Source of the DNA: Microbacterium foliorum
Lineage (GTDB): Bacteria; Actinomycetota; Actinomycetes; Actinomycetales; Microbacteriaceae
Assembly (NCBI RefSeq): GCF_006385575.1
Contig: NZ_CP041040.1
Span: 682,001 to 746,000 of the forward strand
DNA: 64,000 nucleotides
Direction of reading: 5' to 3'
The translations under genes were made by a program, and so were the position numbers. This document shows positions 51,570-62,689 of the stretch, piece by piece (the stretch's first letter is position 1; every line of letters starts with the position of its first letter). The notes below the pieces were generated by a model that saw only the letters and a program-made list of their open reading frames with translations, ran no database searches and was not told the origin of the DNA.

Positions 51570-52112
51570 TCAGCGGATCGCGTAGACGGCGCTGCCGACG
51601 ATCACAGCCACGATCGTGGTCCATCCGACGATCGCGACTGCCTGCCAGATGAGGATGCGGACCTTGCCGACGCCCGACGCGGCGAGCATCGTGGCCGTGA
51701 AATGCGTGGGCAGCAGGAGCGGACCGAGCAAGCTGACGCCCGGCACGCCGTAGCGCTCGAAGGCCCGCTGGAACTTCTCACGGCGGGCGCTGCCACGGTC
51801 AGAACCCGCGGAGTCCGCAGGCACCGACTCGACGGCTCCGCCGCCGGCGACCACAGCCTGCCGGCTGCGCGACCGGTTCACGATCGCCGTTCGCGCCCCC
51901 GAGCTCGCGATGACGAGCACGGCGACGCAGAGGAAGTTGCCGATGATCGCCGCGATCGCCGCGACGAAAGGATTGATGCCGCCGATGATGCCGATCGACA
52001 CGGCACCCTCGCCCTCGATGAAGGGGATCGCCCCTGCGAGGGCGACGATGAGTGGCTGAACGAGTTCGGGCACCTGGGCGACGAAGCCCTGGAAGGTCTC
52101 GATGAGATTCAT
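51570..52112 (-). CDS. Small multidrug-export-type membrane protein (COG2426)
   Basis: Protein of 180 aa with about four membrane segments (LIVALAGAIPFIEGEGAVSI; FVAAIAAIIGNFLCVAVLVI; two more). The IPFIEGEGAVSIGIIGGI motif and the YGVPGVSLLGPLLLPTHFTA segment after a loop are hallmarks of the putative small multidrug export protein family. AGGAG before ATG at 52112. The transport role is from family naming and is not proved. Divergent from the kinase at 52268. Confidence 0.82.
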   Translation of the reverse strand: MNLIETFQGFVAQVPELVQPLIVALAGAIPFIEGEGAVSIGIIGGINPFVAAIAAIIGNFLCVAVLVIASSGARTAIVNRSRSRQAVVAGGGAVESVPADSAGSDRGSARREKFQRAFERYGVPGVSLLGPLLLPTHFTATMLAASGVGKVRILIWQAVAIVGWTTIVAVIVGSAVYAIR

Positions 52113-52236
52113 GGGGTGGCTCCTGCCGGTCTGAGTGACGGTGTCTCCGTCGTGATGCACCCAGTCCATCGCTTCTCGCCCGGCCGCGGCAGTGTCGGAG
52201 CGTCACTGCTTTCCGGGTGGTTCGCCCGCGGCATCC

Positions 52237-52261
52237 GTGACATGTGTCACGCCCGTATTCT
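52237..52261. promoter_or_regulatory. Inverted repeat and promoter of the fourth two-component pair
   Basis: CGTGACATGTGTCACG (52236-52251) is a 16-bp dyad with a 2-bp centre, lying where the -35 should be, just before TATTCT (52256-52261). The ATG at 52268 is 6 nt later, so the transcript is probably leaderless. The dyad is a candidate binding site for the response regulator. Confidence 0.6.
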
Positions 52262-52267
52262 GGGGGC

Positions 52268-53491
52268 ATGAGCAGCACTTCTCCGGTCGCCGACCACTCC
52301 GGTGACCCGCCACCCGGCGCGCGTCAGCTCGCGCGGGGCATCACCGCGACCTGGTGGTACACCTTCTCGGCCGTGGTGTTCCTCGAGCTGTTCCTGGTGC
52401 TGGTCTGGACGCTGCAGGCGCTCGCCGATCCGGCTGGCGCGGTGGCGCCGTTCGTCGTGGGTCTGGGGGGCCTCGTCTGGTGGGCCTCGACGATGGTGCT
52501 GCTCGTCGACTACCGGCATCGGTTGGATGCGGAGCCCGGCATCGCCTGGACGCGCATCGGGCTGCCGCTGCTGGTGGCGATCGGGTACGGACTCGTGGCC
52601 GGACTGATGATCGACAGCTGGCTGCTCGCACTCATGCCCGTCGCTCAGTCGGTCGTGCTGCTCAACTGGCCCAAGGGCATCCGCCTGCGGGTCGTCGTCT
52701 TGACCACTCTGCTGCTCGTGCTCGTCGCCTTCGTCGATGCGGCAAGGGGAGCGGCCGACATCGGCCTCCCCGGGTGGATCCCCGCGTTGTATGCGATCCT
52801 CATCCCGGCGATGTCGGTGAGTTCCCTCTGGTGGTGGGACGTGCTGGTCACGGTCGATCGCGCCAGGGCCTCGGAGTCCCGCCTCGCAGCGACACAGGAG
52901 CGTCTGCGCGTGGCCACAGATGTGCACGATCTGCAGGGACATCACCTGCAGGTGATCGCCCTGCAGCTCGAACTCGCCGAGCGACTCATGGGGATCGATC
53001 CCGACGCGGCTCTGGAACAGCTGCAAGCGGCCAGGGTGAGCGTCGACGAGGCTCGCCAGGGCACCCGCGACCTTGCGACGCGCTTCCGCTCGGTGCCGCT
53101 GGGAGACGAGGTCGCGAATGCGCGAGACCTTCTCACGGCGGCCGGACTCGACGTCGAGGCCGACATCGCGCCCGACGCCGACGATGCGCCGTCATCGGCG
53201 CTCGCGCCCGTGATCAGGGAGACCACGACCAACGTCCTGCGGCACGGCGCCGGCAGGCGCGCCCGTCTCTCGCTCCGCCGGGTCGCCGACGGATGGCGCT
53301 ACGAAGTCGCGAACGATGTGGCACCCCGCGCCGGAGACGAGCCCGTGGGGTCGGGGCTCGACGGTGTGCGGCGACGCATCTCGGAGGCCGGCGGGACCCT
53401 GGAGGTCAGGGAGGACGCCGGCGAGTTCATCGTCTCGGTGACGGTGCCCGACTCTGAGACGCAGCCCGTCGACGGAGAGGGACAGCGATGA
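52268..53491 (+). CDS. Sensor histidine kinase (DesK type)
   Basis: Protein of 407 aa with five to six membrane segments, phosphoacceptor in TDVHDLQGHHLQVIALQLEL (the DesK form) and a compact HATPase domain (ETTTNVLRHGAGR; GSGLDGVRRRISEAGG). Short loops imply sensing in the membrane, as with B. subtilis DesK and membrane fluidity. ATGA overlap with the regulator. Confidence 0.92.
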   Translation: MSSTSPVADHSGDPPPGARQLARGITATWWYTFSAVVFLELFLVLVWTLQALADPAGAVAPFVVGLGGLVWWASTMVLLVDYRHRLDAEPGIAWTRIGLPLLVAIGYGLVAGLMIDSWLLALMPVAQSVVLLNWPKGIRLRVVVLTTLLLVLVAFVDAARGAADIGLPGWIPALYAILIPAMSVSSLWWWDVLVTVDRARASESRLAATQERLRVATDVHDLQGHHLQVIALQLELAERLMGIDPDAALEQLQAARVSVDEARQGTRDLATRFRSVPLGDEVANARDLLTAAGLDVEADIAPDADDAPSSALAPVIRETTTNVLRHGAGRRARLSLRRVADGWRYEVANDVAPRAGDEPVGSGLDGVRRRISEAGGTLEVREDAGEFIVSVTVPDSETQPVDGEGQR

Positions 53492-54090
53492 TCCGGGTGC
53501 TTCTCGCCGACGATGAGGGCATGATCCGTTCGGCCCTCGCCGCGCTGCTGCGCCTCGAGGGCGACATCGAGGTGGTGGCCGAGTGCGCCGACGGAGAGCA
53601 GGCACTCGCTGCCGCGCTGGCTCTGACCCCCGACGTCTGCCTGCTCGACCTCGAGATGCCGGGGCTCGACGGCGTAGAGGTCGCCGAGAGGCTGAACCGA
53701 GCAATCGTCACGCGCTGCGTCGTGGTCACCCGTCACGCCCGCCCGGGGGTGCTGCGGCGGGCTCTCGCATCAGGCGTCGCGGGCTTCCTGCCGAAGTCCC
53801 GAGGCGCCGATCAGGTCGCCGATGTGATCCGCAGGGTCGCGGCGGGAGCTCGCTACGTCGACCCCGAGATCGCGGCAGACGCGCTGAGCGATGAGCGGTC
53901 GCCCCTCACCGATCGTGAGCTGGACGTGCTGCGTGCGGGGCGCCGCGGTGAGACCACGACTCAGATCGCGAGGGCGCTGTCGCTCGCTCCCGGGACGGTG
54001 CGCAATCACATCTCCGCAGTGCTCGCGAAGCTGTCGGTCGGCACCCGGCAGCAGGCGGTGCTGATGGCTGAGGAGCGCGGCTGGATCTGA
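53488..54090 (+). CDS. DesR-type response regulator
   Basis: Protein of 200 aa: receiver (IRVLLADDEGMIRSALAALL; Asp in DVCLLDLEMPGLDG; Lys in FLPKSRGA) and LuxR HTH (LTDRELDVLRAGRRGETTTQ). Length and sequence fit DesR-like regulators. The upstream dyad at 52236-52251 suggests self-control. Confidence 0.93.
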   Translation: MIRVLLADDEGMIRSALAALLRLEGDIEVVAECADGEQALAAALALTPDVCLLDLEMPGLDGVEVAERLNRAIVTRCVVVTRHARPGVLRRALASGVAGFLPKSRGADQVADVIRRVAAGARYVDPEIAADALSDERSPLTDRELDVLRAGRRGETTTQIARALSLAPGTVRNHISAVLAKLSVGTRQQAVLMAEERGWI

Positions 54091-54123
54091 CGCCGGGGCG
54101 ACGATCCCGCGAAGACCAGGAGG

Positions 54124-54155
54124 GCGGGTGGGGCCGTGGGAGGTGCCCCACCCGC
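54124..54155 (+). terminator. Hairpin after the fourth two-component pair
   Basis: A perfect 11-bp stem (54124-54134 with 54145-54155, loop 10 nt) lies 33 nt after the response-regulator stop. No U-tract; the rest of the 206-bp gap to the CDF gene shows nothing else. Confidence 0.5.
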
Positions 54156-54296
54156 GAGCCGCTCAAAGGGGAGAGTGCGGCTCAGACCGGAAGCGGGCTC
54201 TTGTTCCCCCTGGCCGACTTCTGGTCTCATGTGCAAGACCCGAAAGCTCACCGAAAGTGACGCCGGGGTCAGAATCTCGCTGAAGCCCCTTCGAGT

Positions 54297-54983
54297 TCAG
54301 TGCTCATGACGCGACTCGTCGTCATGATGATGACCGCCGTGCTCGTCTTCCAGGATCATGCCGACCGAGGTCGCGCAGGCGTCGCCCTTCCACGCTTCGA
54401 GGCCCTCTCGCACAGCGAAGATCGCGATGACGAGCCCGGCGACGGCATCGGCCCACCACCAGCCGAGCAGGCTGTTGAGCGCCAGACCGATGAGTACCGC
54501 AGCTGACAGGTAGGTGCAGATCAGCGTCTGTTTCGAGTCGGCGACGGCCGTGGCTGATCCCACCTCGAATCCCGCTCGTCGCTCGGCGAACGACACCAGC
54601 GGCATGATCACCACACTGAGTGCGGTCAGCACGAGACCGACCGCGCTGTGCTCGGGGCGATCGCCGCCGAACAGCGACAGCACGGACGACGTCGTGACGT
54701 AGATCGCGAGCGCGAAGAACGCCACGGCGATCACTCGCAGTGTGGGCTTCTCCCAGCGCTCGGGATCATGCCGCGTGAACTGCCAGGCGACGGCAGCGGC
54801 CGACAGCACCTCGATGCTCGAGTCGAGTCCGAAGCCGATCAGCGCGGCAGACGACGCGGCCGACCCCGCGGCGATCGCGACGACGGCCTCGATCACGTTG
54901 TAGACGATCGTGAACGCCACGATGAGGCGGATGCGGCGATGGAGCGTCGCGCGCCGATCGGGGGTGAGAGTGGTCGCCGACAT
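54297..54983 (-). CDS. Cation diffusion facilitator family metal exporter
   Basis: Protein of 228 aa with about six membrane segments (LIVAFTIVYNVIEAVVAIAA; FGLDSSIEVLSAAAVAWQFT; and others) and a His-rich C-terminus (EHGGHHHDDESRHEH). The paired acidic residues FGLDSSIE and WADAVAG match the metal site of CDF proteins. It is shorter than typical CDFs because the cytoplasmic C-terminal domain is missing. Coupled to cmtR by a TGATG overlap. Substrate probably Cd/Zn/Pb or Co by its regulator. Confidence 0.88.
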   Translation of the reverse strand: MSATTLTPDRRATLHRRIRLIVAFTIVYNVIEAVVAIAAGSAASSAALIGFGLDSSIEVLSAAAVAWQFTRHDPERWEKPTLRVIAVAFFALAIYVTTSSVLSLFGGDRPEHSAVGLVLTALSVVIMPLVSFAERRAGFEVGSATAVADSKQTLICTYLSAAVLIGLALNSLLGWWWADAVAGLVIAIFAVREGLEAWKGDACATSVGMILEDEHGGHHHDDESRHEH

Positions 54984-55315
54984 CAGCAGCTGCACCCGTC
55001 TCCGTCGCAGCAGTCGGGTTCGACGATCAGCGTGACGCGCATCAGCTCGTCGAGGGCCGTGGCGAGGTGCGGGTCTGCGAGCGCATAGCGGATGCGGCGT
55101 CCGTCGGGCACGCTCTCGACGAGTCCGCATTCACGCAGACACGCGAGGTGGTTCGACAGGAGCTGACGGCTGACCCCGAGCTCGTCCGCGAGATCCGAGG
55201 GGTACGCCGGCGACTCGCGAAGAGCAAGAAGGATGGCTGCCCGCGTCGCATCCGACAGTGCGTGGCCGAGGCGAGCGACGGCGGCGGTATGCGTGGGCGA
55301 GGCGGTGAGGGTCAC
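54983..55315 (-). CDS. cmtR: ArsR/SmtB-family metal sensor, CmtR type
   Basis: Protein of 110 aa with a winged helix (HALSDATRAAILLALRESPA; GVSRQLLSNHLACLRECGLV). C59 and C63 in LACLRECG and C102 near the C-terminus (VEPDCCDGDGC) fall at the spacing of M. tuberculosis CmtR ligands C57, C61 and C102, which bind Cd(II)/Pb(II). Three further Cys follow. The GTG at 55315, 6 nt after TACTGT, is preferred to the one at 55330. Repressor of the following CDF gene. Confidence 0.88.
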   Translation of the reverse strand: MTLTASPTHTAAVARLGHALSDATRAAILLALRESPAYPSDLADELGVSRQLLSNHLACLRECGLVESVPDGRRIRYALADPHLATALDELMRVTLIVEPDCCDGDGCSC

Positions 55316-55321
55316 GATGTA

Positions 55322-55359
55322 ACAGTACACAGAATGCTGAATTCAGAAAATTGTGTACT
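55322..55359 (-). promoter_or_regulatory. cmtR-CDF promoter with 36-bp dyad operator
   Basis: The -10 TACTGT (55327-55322) gives a leaderless cmtR mRNA. AGTACACA (55324-55331) and TGTGTACT (55352-55359) are perfect arms around CTGAATTCAG (55337-55346), all sharing one centre, with 14 of 18 pairs matching over 36 bp. This is a strong candidate CmtR operator covering the promoter. Confidence 0.75.
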
Positions 55360-55435
55360 CATGCTGCTTCGGCAACATCCGTGAAATCTCACCTCGATAT
55401 CGTGATCGGCGGTGGACCCGAATCGAGAGGAAGAC

Positions 55436-55915
55436 ATGAACGTGACGGTCGAACGGGTGGCATGGTCGCATCCGTATGGCGAGCGGCTCAGAGCTGCGCA
55501 GCGCAGCGAACTCGATGCGCGGTACGGCAGTGATGATCACGAGCCGGGCGTGATCCCCTCGGCCGATGACGTGCCGGTCTTCCTCGTAGCTCGGGACGGC
55601 AGCGGTCACGCGGTCGTGTGCGGCGGTCTCCGGCCCCTCCATCCGGAGGTGCTCGGATCGGATACGGCGGAGATCAAACGGATGTACGCCGCGCCCTCTG
55701 CGCGCGGAACGGGCGCGGCCGTCGCCCTGCTGCGCGCGCTCGAGGCGGAGGCGCGGCAGCTCGGCATCCGGTCTCTGGTGCTCGAGACCGGCACCGCTCA
55801 GCCGGATGCCGTGCGCTTCTACGAGCGCGAAGGGTACGTGCCGATTCCGCTCTTCGGACACTACGTCGGCAGCGACCTGTCACTGTGTTTCGCGAAGGTG
55901 CTCGACGCCGCCTGA
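55436..55915 (+). CDS. GNAT family N-acetyltransferase
   Basis: Protein of 159 aa with GNAT motifs: EIKRMYAAPSARGTGAAVAL (acetyl-CoA loop RGTGAA), GIRSLVLETGTAQPDAVRFY and EREGYVPIPLFGHYVG. The ATG follows GAGGAAG at 4-nt spacing. The ETGTAQPDAVRFYEREGY block is typical of small amino- or antibiotic-acetylating GNATs, but the substrate is unknown. Confidence 0.85.
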   Translation: MNVTVERVAWSHPYGERLRAAQRSELDARYGSDDHEPGVIPSADDVPVFLVARDGSGHAVVCGGLRPLHPEVLGSDTAEIKRMYAAPSARGTGAAVALLRALEAEARQLGIRSLVLETGTAQPDAVRFYEREGYVPIPLFGHYVGSDLSLCFAKVLDAA

Positions 55916-55921
55916 GACGGT

Positions 55922-57679
55922 TCAGCGCGGCGGCGCGACGATCACTGCAGACTCAGGCGGCAGCGCGACGGTCCGCGCCATCATCCGGCCCGGCACCGTC
56001 TCGAGCAGGATCCGCGAATCGGGGCGCAGGTCGAACTCCACCTCGTCTGCGGTGAGGTTCACCAGCACGGCGAGCTCGCCGCGCTCGATGCGGTAGGCCC
56101 GATGCTCGGGCGCGCCATCGAGATGCGAGACCGAGACGACGTTGTGTGACATCTCGGGGTCGGTGAGTTCGGGCACCTCGCGCCGCAGCGCGATCAGGCG
56201 TCGATACAGATCGAGCATCCGAGCGTGCTCCGGCGTGCCGACCTCGCTCCAGTCCAGCCGCGATCGCTCGAAGGTCGCAGGGTCCTGAGGGTCGGGCACT
56301 GCGGCGGGGTCCCATCCCATCCGCGCGAACTCCGCGATCCGCCCCTCGGCCGTGGCTCGCGCGAGCTCGGGTTCCTGATGAGAGGTGAAGAACTGCCAGG
56401 GAGTCGAGGCTCCCCATTCCTCGCCCATGAACAGCATCGGGGTTCCGGGAGCGGTCAGGGTCAGCACCGCGGCGACGGCGAGCCGATCGGACGACAGCGA
56501 CGCGGTGAGCCGGTCGCCGGCTGCGCGGTTGCCGATCTGGTCGTGATCCTGCGCGAACGTGACCAGACGCCAGGCGGGAACGCTCGACGGCAGCGGAGCG
56601 CCGTGCGCTCGCCCGCGGAACGACGAATATGTGCCGTCGTGGAAGAACCCGCCCTGCGTCACCTTCGCGACCGCATCAGGCGCGGCGAAATCGGCGTAGT
56701 ACCCGTCGGTCTCGCCGGTGAGCGCGACGTGCACCGCGTGGTGCCAGTCATCCGACCACTGCGCGGTGAGACCGTATCCTCCGGCCGCACGGGGGAGGAC
56801 CATGACGGGGTCGTTGAGATCGGACTCGGCGATCAGGCTCAGCGGGCGATCGATCTCGCGCGACAGCGCATCGACCCGCTCCGACAGCTCGTGCAGGAGA
56901 TGCGGTGTGCTCTCGTCGTGCAGGGCGTGCACGGCGTCGAGGCGCAGACCGTCGACGTGGAAGTCGCGCAGCCACATCAGGGCGTTCTCGATGATGTACT
57001 CGCGCACGGCCGATTCGTCGAGGTTCACCGAGTCGCCCCACGCCGTGTGCTCGCCTTCGCGCAGGTAGGGGCCGAACTCGGGCAGGTAGTTGCCGCTCGG
57101 GCCGAGGTGGTTGTAGACCACGTCCTGGATCACGGCGATACCGCGGGAATGAGCGGCGTCGACGAACCGCTGGTACGCGGCCGGGCCGCCGTATCCCTCG
57201 TGCACGGCGTACCAGAGCACGCCGTCGTATCCCCAGTTCCACTCGCCGCTGAACGCGTTGACCGGAAGAAGCTCGACATGGGTGATGCCGAGCTCGACGA
57301 GGTGATCGAGATGTCCCGCGAGCGAGTCGAGCGTGCCCTCCGGCGTGAAGGTGCCGACGTGCAGCTCGTAGATCACTCCGCCGTCGAGCGGCCGGCCGCT
57401 CCAGTCGGCGTCGCTCCACTCGAAGCGCGTGGGGTCGAACAGTGCAGAGGGGCCGTGCACGCCTCGAGGCTGTCGGCGGGAGCGGGGGTCGGGGCGCAGC
57501 TCGGAGCCGTCGCCGAGGAGGAAGCCATAGCGCTCGCCCTCGGCCATCGGCACATCCGTGCTCCACCATCCCGACCCATCATCCGCCCGATCGAGATCGT
57601 GTTCCGAGATCGTCGTGCAGGCGGGGGTGAGACGCCGCAGCCGCACCCTGTCGACGCGTGGAGCCCAGACCGAGATCAT
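55922..57679 (-). CDS. treZ: Malto-oligosyltrehalose trehalohydrolase TreZ
   Basis: GH13 enzyme of 585 aa that cuts trehalose from maltooligosyltrehalose. N-terminal CBM48-like beta domain, then a TIM barrel with VIYELHVGTFTPEGT, IAVIQDVVYNHLGPSGNYLP, the nucleophile in HVDGLRLDAVHAL (D248) and the acid/base in LIAESDLND (E285). Length and motifs match TreZ. Last gene of a coupled operon (ATGA overlap with treY). Provides trehalose for osmoprotection or storage. Confidence 0.95.
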   Translation of the reverse strand: MISVWAPRVDRVRLRRLTPACTTISEHDLDRADDGSGWWSTDVPMAEGERYGFLLGDGSELRPDPRSRRQPRGVHGPSALFDPTRFEWSDADWSGRPLDGGVIYELHVGTFTPEGTLDSLAGHLDHLVELGITHVELLPVNAFSGEWNWGYDGVLWYAVHEGYGGPAAYQRFVDAAHSRGIAVIQDVVYNHLGPSGNYLPEFGPYLREGEHTAWGDSVNLDESAVREYIIENALMWLRDFHVDGLRLDAVHALHDESTPHLLHELSERVDALSREIDRPLSLIAESDLNDPVMVLPRAAGGYGLTAQWSDDWHHAVHVALTGETDGYYADFAAPDAVAKVTQGGFFHDGTYSSFRGRAHGAPLPSSVPAWRLVTFAQDHDQIGNRAAGDRLTASLSSDRLAVAAVLTLTAPGTPMLFMGEEWGASTPWQFFTSHQEPELARATAEGRIAEFARMGWDPAAVPDPQDPATFERSRLDWSEVGTPEHARMLDLYRRLIALRREVPELTDPEMSHNVVSVSHLDGAPEHRAYRIERGELAVLVNLTADEVEFDLRPDSRILLETVPGRMMARTVALPPESAVIVAPPR

Positions 57680-60020
57680 CGCTCATCCACCAGGAGCGCG
57701 ACCGGATACGTGTCGAGGAGGTCGGAGAGAAGGATCGGCCCCCTCCCGAACCGACGGCCCGTGATCGCGTCGGTCGCGGGCAGCTCGCGGCGCAGCAGCA
57801 CGGTGTCGCCCCAGCCGCCGCGGCGGGCGAGTCCCCAAGGCAGACGCGTCGCGACCGCGAGCACGCCGCCCCGGTCCATGGCGACCGCATGATCCGATGC
57901 CTCCCCGGCGACGCCGCCCGGGCGATATCGGTAGAACAGCTCGCGGTTGTCCCGGCGCAGACGCAGTGCGCGAGAGGTGACGAGCATCTTCGCGAGACCC
58001 GAGTCGTCGACAGGGGGGAGGATGCCGCGGGCGACATCGTCGTCGAGCCGCCGGAGCATCGCCGATCGTTCAGCGAAGTCCACGGGCCGCCGATTGTCGG
58101 GGTCGACGAGAGAGTGATCCCACAGCTCTGTGCCCTGATAGACGTCGGGCACGCCGGGGGCGGAGAGCTGCAGGAGCTTCGCAGACAGCGAGTTCACCCG
58201 GCCGTGGTCGATGATCTCGTGCACGAACCCGTCGACGATCGAGCGGGCATCTCCGTTCGCCGCGTGTGCGATCGACTCGATGCCCTTCTCGAACTCGAGG
58301 TCCGGATGCTGCCATCCGGTCGACTCCGCGGCCTCGCGCGCCGCCTTCAGACCGTAGGCGAGCAGTCGCTCGGATGAGATCGGCCAGGCTCCGACCGCAG
58401 CCTGCCAGAGCAGCGAATCGAGGGGGCCGTGTCCGGTCGAGGCGACGGCCCGGAGCTCGGCCAGCACCTCGGCCCAGCGATCCGGAATCTCAGCGAGCAC
58501 CGAGAGGCGCGCGCGAACGTCTTCGGATCGCTTCGTGTCGTGCGTCGACAGCGCCGTGAGCGAGTGCGGCCACGACGCGAGCCGTGCTCGCTGCGCATCA
58601 TGGAACCCGTCGACCGAGACGGAGGCGATCGACGGGTCGCCGCCGACCTCTGTCAGGGTTCCGAGGCGGGTGTGGCGATAGAACGCGGTGTCCTCGACAC
58701 CCTTCGCCATGACGGCGCCCGTCACCTGCGGAAAGCGCTCAGACACCTCGAGCGTCGTGTCGAGCAGCAGCGGCTCCAGCTCGGCGATCGACGCCGCGAG
58801 GTCGGGGCGTCGGCGCGCGGCGTCGTCGAGCGCGTGCTGCAGGTGCTCGCGCCCCGCGGGCAGGTACGCCCTGTAGACGGGGAAGCTCGCGACGATCTCG
58901 GCCAGCGCGTCCTCCGCGCCGACCACACCGAACGGCAGGGCCCTCACCAGGCGGCGCACCTCGGACTGCAGCAGCTCATCTGCGATCATCCGCTTGGTCG
59001 AGTGGATCAGGTCGTGCCACGACTGCGCCGCGGGCAGACCGGTCTCGGATCGCAGCCGCTCGTCGAGTCGGTCGAGGGCCGCCACTCCGTCGCCGTCGAT
59101 CAGGACGCGGTCGATCTCGCCCATCGCGTCGTAGCCGGTCGTACCGTCGGTGCGCCACCACGAGGGCAGCTGCTCGCCCGGTTCGAGGATCTTCTCGACG
59201 ACCGTGTACGCGCCGCCGGTGATGTCTGCGAGTCGCTCGAGGTAGCCGCCGGGGTCGGTCAGCCCGTCGGGGTGGTCGACCCGCAGCCCGTCGACCAGCC
59301 CGTCGGTGATCCACCGCGCGATCTCCTCGTGCGACTCGTCGAACACATCGGGCATCTCGACGCGGATGCCGGCGAGCTCCGAGACGGCGAAGAAGCGGCG
59401 ATAGTCGAGGTCGGTGTTCTGGTCCTCCCAGAACCGCAGCTCGTAGTGCTGGGCGTCCAGGAGTGCCGGCAGGTCGTCCGCGAACTCTCCGGAGCCCGGT
59501 GCCAACGGCAGTACGTGGTCGAAGTACGACAGCGTTCCGTCGGGGGCGTCGTCGGCGGGAGTGGTGTCGACGACGATGTCGCCGGCCTCGAGGACCTCTG
59601 TGAGCGACGAGCCCAGGATCGGCAGACGCACGCGCCCTTCGGACAGCCGTCGGTCGACGTCGAACGCCACCGCATGACGTGACGAGCGTCCGAGCCTCAG
59701 CAGATCCCACCACCAGATGTTGGCGCGGGGGATCGCCACGCCGACGTGGTTCGGCACGATGTCGACGAGGATGCCGAGCCCGGCTGCGCGCGCGGCGGCG
59801 GCGAATCGCTGCAGTCCCTCGCGGCCGCCGCGGTCGTCATCCACCCGGGAGTGGTCGACGACGTCGTACCCGTGGTCCGATCCCGGCACGGCGGCCAGGA
59901 GCGGCGACAGGTAGGCCCACGACGCACCGAGGTCGGCCAGGTAGGTCGTGACCGAAGCCGCATCGCCGAGTGTGAAGCCCGAGCGGATCTGCAGACGATA
60001 GGTCGAGAGCGGGCGATGAG

Positions 60021-60024
<4 letters not shown>
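57676..60024 (-). CDS. treY: Malto-oligosyltrehalose synthase TreY
   Basis: GH13 glucosyl-isomerase of 782 aa that turns the reducing-end alpha-1,4 link of a maltodextrin into the alpha,alpha-1,1 trehalose link. It begins STYRLQIRSGFTLGDAASVT and has SPLLAAVPGSDHGYDVVDHS, VDIVPNHVGVA, GLRVDHPDGLTDPGGYLERL and YTVVEKILEPGEQLP, all TreY hallmarks. The ATG at 60024 matches family starts; upstream open frame is not coding. Overlaps both neighbours by 4 nt. Confidence 0.95.
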
Positions 60025-62227
<2,203 letters not shown>

Positions 62228-62231
<4 letters not shown>

Positions 62232-62512
62232 TGAGCGCGCCGCTTCGAGACGGCGCGGTGCAGGACAGTCCGCACCGCGTCGTGGAAGTCGTGCACCTGA
62301 GCGATCTCGTCTGCGTGATGATAAGGGTGGCCCACGTAGCAGACGAAGACCGGATGCACGTGCTCGACGTATCCGACCGGACCTTCGTGGAGCACGACGT
62401 ACCGATCGAGGTCGACACGTTCGTAGAGGGGCTCGGCCGGCGTGGAGGCTTTCATGGGAGCCTGGCCGTCCGCGGGCTTGTGGTCATGCGCGGTATGGGT
62501 CTTCGCAGTCAT
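62228..62512 (-). CDS. Hypothetical His-rich small protein, first gene of the treXYZ operon
   Basis: Protein of 94 aa. The ATG at 62512 has AGGAG at 6-nt spacing. After a disordered Ala/Thr/His N-terminus comes a compact C-terminal region with VVLHEGPVGYVEHVHPVFVC and YVGHPYHHADEIAQVHDFHD, rich in His and with one Cys, which could bind a metal. I do not recognise a family. It is translationally coupled to glgX (ATGA) and must be made with the trehalose enzymes. It could regulate or bind them; this is inference. Confidence 0.7.
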
Positions 62513-62689
62513 GAGGGCTCCTGTTCTGTTGATGGGCTCCACGCTAAGAGATCCGAGTTCTCAGGGGAACACCATTGCCTCCGCGGGACGAACGCGCTAT
62601 GTCGTGAGAGCGGGTCGGGGCAGTGCAATCACCCCGCGGCCACCTGCGAGAATGGAAGCCCCGTGCCGATCCCGAACCGAGGAGCTCCC

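Noticed and set aside
54091..54296. Small gene in the gap after the fourth two-component pair
   Set aside because: No frame with an RBS and coding-like composition; only a hairpin is visible.
56225..57892. Open frame of 555 codons antisense to treZ
   Set aside because: Same cause; the minus-strand TreZ has both catalytic residues in place.
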